From Bifidobacterium tibiigranuli (lineage in GTDB: Bacteria > Actinomycetota > Actinomycetes > Actinomycetales > Bifidobacteriaceae): DNA of 64,000 nucleotides. Position numbers and translations under genes: made by a program. Shown here one piece after another: positions 45,372 through 53,407 of this stretch (positions within the stretch are counted from its first letter, which is position 1; each line of letters starts with the position of its first letter). The stretch covers positions 160,269 to 224,268 of the forward strand of contig NZ_QLZA01000004.1 of NCBI RefSeq assembly GCF_009371885.1. The letters are read 5' to 3'. The notes below the pieces were generated by a model. It did no database searches. It was not told the DNA's origin and saw nothing but the letters and a program-made list of their open reading frames with translations.

Positions 45372-47129
45372 TCAGGCGGTGATTGCGAATCGCTTGGCGG
45401 CGTACCGTTCGAGCGGATTCCAGAACAGCCGGTTGACCGCGACGACGAACAGGCTCATCACCACGACGCCGACCAGCGTCTTCATCGTGTCGCCGACCGC
45501 CGTCGCCTCGGTGATGTACGAGCCCAGACCAGGCGTGATGAGCGTGTGACTGCCCGATTCGACGTATTCCGCGATAATGGAGGCGTTCCACGCGCCGCCT
45601 GCAGCAGTGATGCCGCCGGTGCACCAGGAGCTGAAGACGGCGGGCAGAATCAGCTTGGTCCAGCGCATGATGCGCGGCAGGCGCATATTCGCCGCCATTT
45701 CGCGCAAATCGTCGGGAATCTGGCTGGCGCCTGCAATCACGTTGAACAGGATGTACCATTGCGTGCCCAACGCCATGAGCAGGATGGAACCCCAGCCGAG
45801 GTCGATGCGCCATGCAAGGAACCACAAGATGAGGAAGGGGAAGAGGAAATTGGCCGGGAAGCTCGCCAGAACCTGCACGATGGGCTGCATGAAGCGCGAC
45901 AGCCGCGGATTCATGCCAATCATCGCGCCAATTGGCACCCAGACGACCGAGCATACGATGGTCAGCAGCGCCACGCGCAGGAAGGTCAGGCTTCCCAAAG
46001 CGATGATGTGCCATGTCTCGCCGAACCCGATGGTGGACCTGATGGAGCTAAGCAATGCTGCGGTTCCAGCGATGAGCGCCGCAGCGATGACGATATTGAA
46101 TGCGATATCGCCGGCGCGCTGACGGCTGGCCTTGGGAGCACTGACCGAGCCGGTGCGGCCCAGCGGGCGCATGATGCGGTCGAGCAGGTCGCCGACGGGG
46201 CGCAGCAGCATGCCCAGCCAGTCATCGATGTGGGACTGTCGGATGATGGTGAGCACCAGGCTCGTGCGCTGCATGGAGGATTCGCTCTGAGTGATGCGGA
46301 ACTTCTCCGCCCATGCGGTCAGCGGCTTCCATACCAGGCCATCGATGGCCAGCACGACGACGATCATCGCGAAGATGGCCCAGCCGACCTTGCCGAAGTC
46401 GCCTTGGCTGCTGGCTGCGGCGACATAGCTGCCGATGCCGGGAAGCGCGTAGGCGCGGTTGTTGACGGAGATCATCTCCGATGCAGTTAGGAAAAACCAG
46501 CCGCCGCCGACGCTCATCATGCAGTTCCACAGCATGGGGATTGCGGCGTTGGGCATGTCTAGCTTCCAGAACCGCTGCCAGCGCGTGAGCCGCAGGATAC
46601 GCGCGGCCTCGTCGAGTTCCGCTGGTTCGTTCAGCAGCGAGCGATGGAAGGCGAAGGTCATATTCCAAGCCTGGCTGGTGAAGATCGCGAAGATCGATGC
46701 GGCCTCCACGCCCAGCATCGAACCGGGGAAGAGAGCCAGCCATATGGTCACCGTGGCCGAGAGGAAGCCGAGGATCGGCACGGACTGCAGGATGTCGAGC
46801 AGCGGGATAAGCACTTTGCCTGCGCGGCGCGAACGAGCCGCGGCCAGCCCGTACAGTACCGAGAATACGAAGGAGAACGCTAACGCGATAGCCATGCGCA
46901 GCACCGAGCGCATCGCATCATAGGGCAAGGCACCCAAGTTCGTGGGTACGGTCGAAGGAATTCCCTGCGGGCCGACGGGTGCGACGACGCCTGGCGTCAA
47001 ATAGGCCAGTGCGCCGAACGCGGCGAGGATTCCGGCCACCACCAGGCAGTCGGATATGATGCGCCTTTGGGTGGCGATTGGGCTCTTGGACTGCGTTGCC
47101 GGAGTCCGAGCGGTAGTGAATATGGTCAT
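45372..47129 (-). CDS. ABC importer permease, two fused membrane domains
   Basis: A 585-residue integral membrane protein with two copies of the nitrate/taurine-type permease domain, each with its coupling EAA loop: ELDEAARILRLTRWQRFWKL (about residue 200) and DLREMAANMRLPRIMRWTKL (about 490). About twelve helices are predicted, so a single chain replaces the usual permease dimer. ATG 47129 has AAAGGACGCAT upstream, almost the same leader as the ATPase gene. The next element upstream on this strand is a 30-codon ORF and an M-box riboswitch, implicating the system in magnesium or related metal uptake. That assignment is inference; by fold alone one would predict an anion such as nitrate, sulfonate or bicarbonate. 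Confidence 0.88.
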   Translation of the reverse strand: MTIFTTARTPATQSKSPIATQRRIISDCLVVAGILAAFGALAYLTPGVVAPVGPQGIPSTVPTNLGALPYDAMRSVLRMAIALAFSFVFSVLYGLAAARSRRAGKVLIPLLDILQSVPILGFLSATVTIWLALFPGSMLGVEAASIFAIFTSQAWNMTFAFHRSLLNEPAELDEAARILRLTRWQRFWKLDMPNAAIPMLWNCMMSVGGGWFFLTASEMISVNNRAYALPGIGSYVAAASSQGDFGKVGWAIFAMIVVVLAIDGLVWKPLTAWAEKFRITQSESSMQRTSLVLTIIRQSHIDDWLGMLLRPVGDLLDRIMRPLGRTGSVSAPKASRQRAGDIAFNIVIAAALIAGTAALLSSIRSTIGFGETWHIIALGSLTFLRVALLTIVCSVVWVPIGAMIGMNPRLSRFMQPIVQVLASFPANFLFPFLILWFLAWRIDLGWGSILLMALGTQWYILFNVIAGASQIPDDLREMAANMRLPRIMRWTKLILPAVFSSWCTGGITAAGGAWNASIIAEYVESGSHTLITPGLGSYITEATAVGDTMKTLVGVVVMSLFVVAVNRLFWNPLERYAAKRFAITA

Positions 47130-47474
47130 GATGCGTCCTTTGTGCCTTGGCCGTGGTCCAGTGCTGGAGGCCGACCGCGGCATGGTATGAATAATTCGGG
47201 TCAAGCCATGATTCATCCATGTGCTGGCTGTGCGGCACCCGATGCCATGCGCCGTGATGCCGTCCGTTGTGCACTGTTTTGGCACGTGCAGCATGCGGTG
47301 TCGCACATCATGGCGTTCTCACGTCAGGCTCATGCCATGTTCAGGTCACGCTCACGTCATGTGATAGACGCGCACGCGTGTGCGTGGCATGACGCAATGA
47401 TGCGGCGTCACGCGGGAACGGGACGATTAGCGTTGGCGACGGGCAAAGTCGGGTTATACGAGACCGAGACCAAA
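47130..47474. other. 345-base leader between the small ORF and the permease gene
   Basis: No gene is supported in 47130-47474. The minus strand has an in-frame extension of the permease ORF but with no ribosome site and poor composition. No strong promoter or T-tailed hairpin is visible, so read-through from the M-box promoter remains possible. Confidence 0.45.
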
Positions 47475-47567
47475 TCATAAGGATGAAACAGGGAGACAGC
47501 GTGCGATTGGCATGAGCACGCTGCATTGCGTTGCGTAACGACAACTACTGGGAAGTTCGTCGCTCAT
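47475..47567 (-). CDS. 30-codon leader ORF under M-box control
   Basis: Too short for a normal ORF list. ATG 47567 is preceded, seven bases away, by GGAGGTG (47575-47581), the best ribosome site in the region. The peptide starts MSDELPSSCRYATQC and ends LPVSSL; it has three Cys and three Pro and no hydrophobic helix. The anti-Shine-Dalgarno CACCTCC at 47679-47685 could mask the ribosome site. It may be a regulatory leader peptide (compare MgtL ahead of Salmonella mgtA, an analogy only) or a real small protein. Confidence 0.5.
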   Translation of the reverse strand: MSDELPSSCRYATQCSVLMPIARCLPVSSL

Positions 47568-47574
47568 GATCCAC

Positions 47575-47685
47575 CACCTCCTTGCGTCCTGCGCCAGCTG
47601 GGCTTTGTGCCCATTGAACTTAAGCGTCAGCGTATCCGGTCGGATACGCTGCTTGGCAGGTGCCCGAAACAGTCGCGGGGAGGTG
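47575..47685 (-). promoter_or_regulatory. M-box expression platform (ribosome-site sequestration)
   Basis: CACCTCC (47679-47685, minus) is a perfect 7-base complement of the leader ORF Shine-Dalgarno GGAGGTG (47575-47581). Between them a perfect 10-base hairpin, AGCGTATCCG / CGGATACGCT (47629-47650), brings the two closer. No U run follows, so a translational rather than intrinsic-terminator switch is favoured. Confidence 0.55.
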
Positions 47686-47711
47686 ACACGGCGCAATAGC
47701 CGCTCATCAAC

Positions 47712-47860
47712 TCGTCATCGTTTGAGCTTCAGCTTCGCAGGGCGGTGGCATCGCATTAGTTCATGCCTTGATTCGACAAGAACTGCTGACCTGCGCGCAG
47801 TGTCTCCACTGGTTTGCGGCAGCGATCCATATCCCTGCGGTAGCCTTACCTACCGACTCG
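47712..47860 (-). ncRNA. M-box (ykoK) magnesium riboswitch aptamer
   Basis: Read on the minus strand, the order of motifs matches the M-box aptamer as I recall it from Bacillus mgtE: GGTAGGTAAGGCTACC near the 5' end, CGCTGCCGCAAACC, a CAGTG-GAGA-CACTG hairpin, GCAGGTCAGCAG, the AGTTC...GAACT hairpin followed by AATGC, then GAAGCTGAAGCTC and CGATGACGA closing the structure. P1 forms from TCG-AG-TCG (47854-47861) and CGA-TGA-CGA (47712-47720). Transcription from the promoter at 47866-47894 would start at the first aptamer bases. M-boxes turn off expression when magnesium is plentiful. Confidence 0.85.
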
Positions 47861-47865
47861 ACTTA

Positions 47866-47894
47866 AAGTTAAAGCCCTTGGCTGGATTTGTCAA
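47866..47894 (-). promoter_or_regulatory. Promoter of the M-box transcript
   Basis: Perfect -35 TTGACA (47889-47894, minus), 17-base spacer, -10 TAACTT (47866-47871). The predicted start, about 47859, coincides with the 5' end of the riboswitch aptamer, which supports both calls. Confidence 0.7.
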
Positions 47895-48268
47895 TCGAGG
47901 TGCAACCGGAGTGTCGCCGTGGCGTTGTGCGGCGTTGTGCGAAACATATGGATCATAGGGCTTGCCGTTGTAACTGCGTTTTTGACTGCGTTTCCCAGAC
48001 TCGCGGACGGTGAAGCCCGTTCCGCTGCTGTCTGGCGAACCGCTTATGCTTGAGTTTTGCTGTGTCGAGTGACGGGCCGCCGCATAGGCCTGTCGCTTCA
48101 CCGGGGTTCAGCCGCGCTCCCGCAAGGGTTGCGAGGCGAATCGGCTGGCTTTCCAGGGCAACGCGCTGGAAATACAGATTGTTGGGCACACCGTCGGTAC
48201 GTTGGTAGCAATGTCTGCGGCGAGTCCAAAGGATGTGCGCTGATATGCGGCAGTGACAGGAGATAATC
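47895..48268. other. Intergenic region between the M-box promoter and rplS
   Basis: About 370 bases that must contain the rplS promoter and leader. CGCTCCCGCAAGGGTTGCGAGGCG (48115-48138) and CCAGGGCAACGCGCTGG (48151-48167) can form GC-rich hairpins in the rplS leader. An 83-codon minus-strand frame here has no ribosome site and is not called. Confidence 0.4.
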
Positions 48269-48634
48269 ATGGTTAACGCCATTGAGGCATTTGATGCCGC
48301 TCATATGAAGTCCGTCGATAGCATTCCGGAGTTCCGCCCCGGCGACACCGTCGACGTCAACGTCAAGATTCAGGAAGGCAACAACTCCCGTATCCAGACG
48401 TTCACCGGCGTGGTGATCGCCCGTCAGGGCACTGGCGTGCGTGAGACCTTCATCGTGCGCAAGGTCAGCTTCGGCACCGGCGTCGAGCGCCGCTTCCCGC
48501 TGCACTCCCCGGCGATCGATTCGATCAAGCTGGTGCGCAAGGGCCGCGTGCGTCGCGCGAAGCTGTACTACTTGCGCTCGCTGCGTGGCAAGGCCGCTCG
48601 CATCGTCGAGCGTCGCGACAACAGCGCGAAGTGA
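48269..48634 (+). CDS. rplS: 50S ribosomal protein L19
   Basis: A 121-residue L19 at the 30S-50S interface: [40 protein letters not shown] and [16 protein letters not shown] are diagnostic. AGGAGATAATC precedes ATG 48269. A terminator hairpin follows. Confidence 0.97.
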   Translation: MVNAIEAFDAAHMKSVDSIPEFRPGDTVDVNVKIQEGNNSRIQTFTGVVIARQGTGVRETFIVRKVSFGTGVERRFPLHSPAIDSIKLVRKGRVRRAKLYYLRSLRGKAARIVERRDNSAK

Positions 48635-48669
48635 GTTTGCTGCTCATCTGATGCACATGCGCATCAGCG

Positions 48670-48703
48670 GTGGCCCGGCAATCCTTGTGATTGGCCGGGC
48701 CAC
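48670..48703 (+). terminator. Terminator after rplS
   Basis: 10-base perfect stem GTGGCCCGGC / GCCGGGCCAC with AAT...ATT extension; located 36 bases past the stop. Confidence 0.75.
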
Positions 48704-48737
48704 TGGCGTTCTGCGGGGTTGATGCCCCTCCTAGTAC

Positions 48738-48833
48738 TAACGTCACGCAAACAGGGCGTTTTGCGTGACAACGCTACTAGAAGTTGGCGGTCCTAGTACT
48801 GGCGTCACGCAAAACCGGGGTATTGCGTGACGA
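48738..48833. repeat. Double-hairpin element, GTCACGCAAA family, copy 1
   Basis: Two hairpins in tandem, each built on GTCACGCAA(A) and its complement TTGCGTGAC, separated by a spacer with GGCGGTCCTAGTA. The second hairpin is followed by GAAAGT. The same composite layout recurs at 61306-61409. Confidence 0.8.
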
Positions 48834-48973
48834 AAGTCCGAGCGACTCATTGTCTGCAATCTTGGCGCTGTGCGGCGTCCCGGCTGTAGGCTTCGGTCGG
48901 TATGATGGCGCACAATGGCGCACAGACACAAGTGACGGCGCAACTAATAACGGCGCAGACCGGGGGATTGCTC

Positions 48974-49777
48974 ATGCAGACTGGGACCTCAGGCTCCCGC
49001 TACGATTCGGAGGAGCATATGCAGCAGGTCGATGCGGCGAGCGACGAGAGCGATTCCCAAGACTCCCATATCCTCGAAGTCGCCGATCACGGCGTTGACC
49101 CCGTTCCGGCTGCCCGCCGGCACGTACCTGAACATGCGAATGCAGCCGGCACTGCTGCCGACAACGGGCGCATGGGATGGCGCGACACGCTGATCTGGTG
49201 CGGCATCCCGATTCTGATTGTGCTGCTGGTGCGTATTTTCCTGCTGGGCTTCTACACGATTCCCTCGGGGTCGATGATGGACACCATCCAGATAGGCGAC
49301 CGGGTCATCACCACCAAGCTCACGCCGAAATACTTCCATCTGCATCGCGGTGATGTCGTCGTCTTCAAGGATCCGGCAAATTGGCTGAACGATGAGGGCA
49401 ACCGTTTCGCGAGCGATGATCTCATCAAGCGGCTTATCGGGCTGCCGGGCGATGTCGTGGAATGCGCGGGCGCGGGCAAGCCGGTGACGATCAACGGCGT
49501 GGCCATCAACGAGACTTCGTACACTCGCCCTGGCGTCGAGCCGAGCGACTTTCCCTTCCGCGTGCATGTGACGCCCGACCATGTCTTCGTGATGGGCGAT
49601 AACCGTTCGAATTCCGCCGATTCGCGCTACCATCAGGACGATGGGGCCAATGGTTTGGTGCCCATCAACGATATCGCTGGCGTGGCGCTGACGACGTATT
49701 GGCCGTTCGGGCGCATCGGCTCGCTGAGCGGGCATCACGATGTTTTCGACAAGGTGCCTGATGGCACGGTTCAGTGA
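48974..49777 (+). CDS. lepB: Signal peptidase I
   Basis: The membrane serine protease that removes Sec signal peptides, about 267 residues. One N-terminal helix (TLIWCGIPILIVLLVRIFLL), catalytic Ser in IPSGSMMDTI, catalytic Lys in DDLIKRLIGLPGDVV, and the conserved GDNRSNSADSR. A polar cytoplasmic N-terminus of about 60 residues precedes the helix. Start chosen at ATG 48974 with GGGGGAT upstream; ATG 48902 is also in frame. It overlaps rnhB by 17 bases. Confidence 0.94.
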   Translation: MQTGTSGSRYDSEEHMQQVDAASDESDSQDSHILEVADHGVDPVPAARRHVPEHANAAGTAADNGRMGWRDTLIWCGIPILIVLLVRIFLLGFYTIPSGSMMDTIQIGDRVITTKLTPKYFHLHRGDVVVFKDPANWLNDEGNRFASDDLIKRLIGLPGDVVECAGAGKPVTINGVAINETSYTRPGVEPSDFPFRVHVTPDHVFVMGDNRSNSADSRYHQDDGANGLVPINDIAGVALTTYWPFGRIGSLSGHHDVFDKVPDGTVQ

Positions 49778-50630
49778 GGCAGCGCAGTTCGGTGAGACAG
49801 CACCGCTCAGTGAGATGGAGGGGCAGAGCAAGCCTCGCTTGCGTCTTAAACCGACGCTGGATCTTGAGAACGAGCTGGCAGGCCAGGGCTTCGATCTGAT
49901 CGTCGGCTTCGACGAGGTGGGCCGTGGCGCGCTGGCAGGTCCGGTTATGGTCGGCGCTGCGGCGATTTGGGCCCGCAGGCTGCCTGACTATGGGGTGCCG
50001 GAAGGGCTAGCTGATTCCAAGCTGCTGACCGAGCATCGACGTGAGGCGCTGTTCGAGCCATTGCAGACGTGGTGCGCTGCTCATGCGGTCGGGCAGGCGA
50101 GCAGCGCGGAAATCGACGAGTGGGGCATCTCGCATGCCTTGGGAGTGGCGGCATTGCGCGCGCTCAACGGCGTCGAACGCACGCTTGGTCTCGATGCTGA
50201 GACTCATGCGGGGAATACTGTCGATGCCGCTGTGTCTTCCAGCACTGCGTCTTCTAACGCTGCGTCGTCTTCCATTACAGCACCGGCTTCGATTGCTGCG
50301 TCTTCGGCACTGCGCGTCGGTGCCATACTCGATGGCCCGAACGACTACATCACCAAAGCGTTGAATACCTTCGATGCCCCGGATGTGCCCATTGCGGCTC
50401 ATGTGGTCACCTTGGTCAAGGCCGATCAGCAATGCGCCAGCGTGGCTGCGGCCTCCGTCATCGCCAAGGTGACCAGAGACCGGCTCATGGTCAGCATCGC
50501 GCGCGGCAACGACCTGTACCGGCCCTACCAATGGGACCACAACAAGGGCTACGGCTCCGCAGCCCACCGCGAGGCCATCGCACGCTACGGCGCAACCGAT
50601 CTCCACCGCCGCTCCTGGCATTTGGTGTGA
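49761..50630 (+). CDS. rnhB: Ribonuclease HII
   Basis: Cleaves the RNA strand of RNA-DNA hybrids and excises misincorporated ribonucleotides. Active-site text IVGFDEVGRGALAGPVMVGA, AILDGPNDYI (Asp) and KADQQCASVAAASVIAKVTR (Asp) is intact. At 289 residues it is longer than usual: a Ser/Ala/Thr insertion (SSSTASSNAASSSITAPASI) at about 155-185 derives from 15-base repeats (TCTTCCAGCACTGCG, TCTTCTAACGCTGCG). AAGGTG lies upstream of ATG 49761. Confidence 0.95.
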   Translation: MARFSEAAQFGETAPLSEMEGQSKPRLRLKPTLDLENELAGQGFDLIVGFDEVGRGALAGPVMVGAAAIWARRLPDYGVPEGLADSKLLTEHRREALFEPLQTWCAAHAVGQASSAEIDEWGISHALGVAALRALNGVERTLGLDAETHAGNTVDAAVSSSTASSNAASSSITAPASIAASSALRVGAILDGPNDYITKALNTFDAPDVPIAAHVVTLVKADQQCASVAAASVIAKVTRDRLMVSIARGNDLYRPYQWDHNKGYGSAAHREAIARYGATDLHRRSWHLV

Positions 50631-50763
50631 GCTAAGTTCGTCGTTACAAATCACGCGGTATGCTCGATTGCATACATGCATGTTTGCGGTCCCAATGACG
50701 GCGACCAAAGGAATCACCCACAAAATGGGCCTACAAGAATGGCGGCATGCGCAGGGAGGCAGG

Positions 50764-51879
50764 ATGAAGACGAGTCATGGCAGCGGCAAGCGCCCGTCGA
50801 TGTTCGAAGTGGCGAAGCTGGCGGGAGTCAGCCATCAGACCGTGTCGAGGGTCATCAACAACTCGCCCGACGTCTCCTCCGCCACGCGCGCCAAGGTGCA
50901 GGAGGCCATCGCCGCGCTCGACTATCACCCCAGCAACTCGGCGCGGGCGCTCGCCTCGAAGCGTTCGCGCACGATAGGGCTGATTGCCGGAGGGCTGCGA
51001 TTCTACAGTGCGATTTCAGCCATTGCCGCCATTGAGGCTTTGGCGCATGCGCGCGGTCTGTTCATGTCGGTTTCGCTGGTGCAGGAGGCGCAGTGTACGC
51101 AGGAGGAGTTCAACGGGCTGTGTGAGACCTTTGACGAGCAGAATGTTGACGCCTTCCTGTTTCTGACCCCTACCGATATGATGTTCCGCGCGGCATGCCG
51201 GGTGCGGCTCGACCAGCCGCGCGTGCTGCTCACCTCCACGCACGGGGCGCTGGGCATGCGCGAGGCCGGCCGGTTGGAGCATCCCGACGACCGGCGTCAT
51301 ACCGCGCTTGTCGGCATCGACCAGTGGGGCGCGATGGCGGAGGTGGCACAGCTGGTCGCCGGCTATGGCCACCGTTCGGCGCTGTATTTCGCAGGCCCGC
51401 CGCAGTGGCGCGATGCGACGACGCGCATGCTGGCTTGGAGCAAGTCATCGCAGGCGTTGTCCATATCGTCGCATATCGAGCAGTGCGAATCGTGGGAGTC
51501 TTCGGAGGCCTACGGCCGTATGAACCACGTACTCGACCATTTCGGTTCGAGCGGTTCAAGCCGCCCGACCGTCGTCGTCACGGCCAACGATACGCAGGCC
51601 GTCGGCGTCATCCGCGCCCTGCATGAGCACCGGCTTCGTGTCCCGCGCGATATCAGCGTGGTCGGCTTCGATGATATGCCTGGGATGGGCGATCTCTACC
51701 CCCCGCTAACCACGGTTCGCCCTGATTTCGACCAGATGGGCGTCGCCGCGATGCGCGAAGCCCTGCGTCTGCTCGGCGAGGGCGAGGAGACCGCATTCGC
51801 TGCGGCGGCGCACGGAGTGGGACTTATTCCCGCGAAAGTAATCAAGCGTGCATCGCTAGGACCGATTCCGCGCACGTGA
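50764..51879 (+). CDS. LacI family transcriptional regulator
   Basis: A 371-residue LacI/GalR protein. The helix-turn-helix is MFEVAKLAGVSHQTVSRVIN followed by the hinge LDYHPSNSARALASKRSRTIG; the effector domain resembles periplasmic sugar-binding proteins (VVVTANDTQAVGVIRALHEH, ISVVGFDDMPGMGDLYPPLT). GGGAGG sits five bases before ATG 50764. Neighbours are housekeeping genes, so its sugar target operon is probably elsewhere. Confidence 0.93.
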   Translation: MKTSHGSGKRPSMFEVAKLAGVSHQTVSRVINNSPDVSSATRAKVQEAIAALDYHPSNSARALASKRSRTIGLIAGGLRFYSAISAIAAIEALAHARGLFMSVSLVQEAQCTQEEFNGLCETFDEQNVDAFLFLTPTDMMFRAACRVRLDQPRVLLTSTHGALGMREAGRLEHPDDRRHTALVGIDQWGAMAEVAQLVAGYGHRSALYFAGPPQWRDATTRMLAWSKSSQALSISSHIEQCESWESSEAYGRMNHVLDHFGSSGSSRPTVVVTANDTQAVGVIRALHEHRLRVPRDISVVGFDDMPGMGDLYPPLTTVRPDFDQMGVAAMREALRLLGEGEETAFAAAAHGVGLIPAKVIKRASLGPIPRT

Positions 51880-52228
51880 GCGACCGGATATCGAGCTGCC
51901 GATTGATTGGGTGTGAGGCGTTGAGCCTGAACGACTTATGAATCTGCGTTAATCTGTGCGCGCCATGTGCCCGATCCGGAATCATATTCACCGGATTTTC
52001 TTTTGCCTAGCTAATGCACTTTTGGATGGGTGCAGCTCGGAATCGTTGGTATTCCGCCAAAATCTCTTTTGCCTGTCATTTGCTTTTCTTTTGCTTTCAA
52101 AAGCAAAAGAAAAGCAAATGACCTACGCATATGGCAGGTTTGGGTTCCCGATGCGGATAAAGGGCGACTGCTTACGCTGCCTGCGTCTTGGCATATGCTG
52201 CGGTGCTGAAGTTCAGGTGGAAGCGGCG
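51880..52228. other. Convergent gap between lacI and the ATP-grasp-like gene
   Basis: No gene supported. It contains two TCTTTTGCCT-type repeats (around 51997-52010 and 52065-52075) and the long palindrome at 52075-52122. Confidence 0.5.
52075..52122. repeat. Perfect 48-base palindrome, AT-rich
   Basis: 23-base arms (52075-52097 and 52100-52122) match perfectly around a 2-base centre. It is purine/pyrimidine-polarised (TTTGCTTTTCTTTTG) and lies in a convergent junction. Confidence 0.9.
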
Positions 52229-53407
52229 TCAATAGCTGCGGTAGCGGTTGGCATATCGCGCGACCATCCACGGGTCGGGGATGAACGGGGAATCGCTTTC
52301 CTGCTGCTCGGTTGCGGGGGCGTCGAGCGCGTGCGGATGTGATGCATGGCGGGCAGAGGGAAGCAGCCGAGCTTCGGCGATGGACTCCATGAAGGCGTGC
52401 ATGCCCTGCGTGTCGTATGGATACGGGGTCGAGCACCAGACAGGGTCGATTTCAAGAATGATCGGGGCATCGCCTTCGGCTCGGAAGGCGATGAGTATGC
52501 TGGCGTCGCTCGTTCCGATCGCCGCTGCAGCGCGTTCGGCCGCCTGTGCGGCGATTGCACGATAGCGTTGGTGAAAATGCCCGTGTGGATACGCAAACTG
52601 TGCCTGCGTGGGTTGTGGGGACTTGGATTGTGGGTGCGCGAGTTGTGGGTATGCAAACTGTGAGAATCCAGTCTGCGCGAAGTCGGAGGCCGCATAAAGG
52701 CCGTCTGCGGGCAGGTCGAACACCGTGACGATGGCATGGCTGTCCGGGGGAGTGTGGAGACAATACGGGCTCACGGCTGCAGCAACGCCGTAGTGCACGA
52801 GCACATTCCATTCCTCGCTGATGCCGGGCACATGCTCGCTCAGCATGATATTCGACTCGGCGGGCGCATCGCTGACGACTGATTGCAAGGCGTCCAGATC
52901 GCGTCGCGCCGCATTGAACCCGGCAACCCGGCCGTTGCACAGCTGCGACCACGGCTGAGAGCCGAGGTCTGCCGGAAATTCATGCCAGGCTGCAATCTCG
53001 GCAACGGTGGCAATCAGCATGCTTCGGCCCGACAAGTCGCTGGGCAGCAGATCGGGCCAGTCCGGTCGCGGGGCGCGAAACATCAGCGGTTCCAAATCCT
53101 GTTGTGCGCGCCACGCATTGAGCGATACCAGAGTCTCGGGGGCTATCCATGTGGCATCGTCGGCGAGATCTCGCGCCGGCTCCAATGTGGAATGCTGCAC
53201 GATGCGCCAGCCGGGGATGCATCCTGCCGCGCAATCTGCGGCAGCATTGATTTGCGGCATCGCGAAGGCTTCGGCGATCCAGCCGAGCGGGCTGATGACA
53301 TGCAGCGTCTTGGGAATGGAATCTGCGGTCGCACGAATTGCACCGTTACGAACCGTGGCATCGTGGGCTGTGATGCCGCGAACTGCGGCCTTGCGAACTG
53401 CGTTCAA
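52229..53407 (-). CDS. Probable ATP-grasp-fold protein, function unknown
   Basis: About 392 residues. The text IILEIDPVWCSTPYPYDTQG near the C-terminus resembles the metal/ATP-binding end of ATP-grasp enzymes of the R2K type, and the order (domain with WIAPETLVSLNAW..., then SEEWNVLVHYGVAAAVSPYC, then the Glu-x-Asp-Pro motif) fits. Identification is by eye and moderate only. A Pro/Gln-rich repetitive stretch (QFAYPQLAHPQSKSPQPTQA) interrupts the domain. I chose TTG 53407 because AAAGGGG precedes it; a longer GTG frame starts at 53455 without a ribosome site. It is monocistronic, divergent from a flavin reductase. Confidence 0.55.
   Translation of the reverse strand: MNAVRKAAVRGITAHDATVRNGAIRATADSIPKTLHVISPLGWIAEAFAMPQINAAADCAAGCIPGWRIVQHSTLEPARDLADDATWIAPETLVSLNAWRAQQDLEPLMFRAPRPDWPDLLPSDLSGRSMLIATVAEIAAWHEFPADLGSQPWSQLCNGRVAGFNAARRDLDALQSVVSDAPAESNIMLSEHVPGISEEWNVLVHYGVAAAVSPYCLHTPPDSHAIVTVFDLPADGLYAASDFAQTGFSQFAYPQLAHPQSKSPQPTQAQFAYPHGHFHQRYRAIAAQAAERAAAAIGTSDASILIAFRAEGDAPIILEIDPVWCSTPYPYDTQGMHAFMESIAEARLLPSARHASHPHALDAPATEQQESDSPFIPDPWMVARYANRYRSY

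Noticed and set aside
47850..48101. 83-codon minus-strand frame ahead of the M-box promoter
   Set aside because: No ribosome site, composition unlike a real protein, and its end overlaps the promoter and aptamer start.
47895..48268. tmRNA or RNase P RNA in the long gap before rplS
   Set aside because: None of the conserved RNase P (GAGGAAAGTCC) or tmRNA (tag ORF, TTCGATTC T-arm) landmarks appears on either strand.
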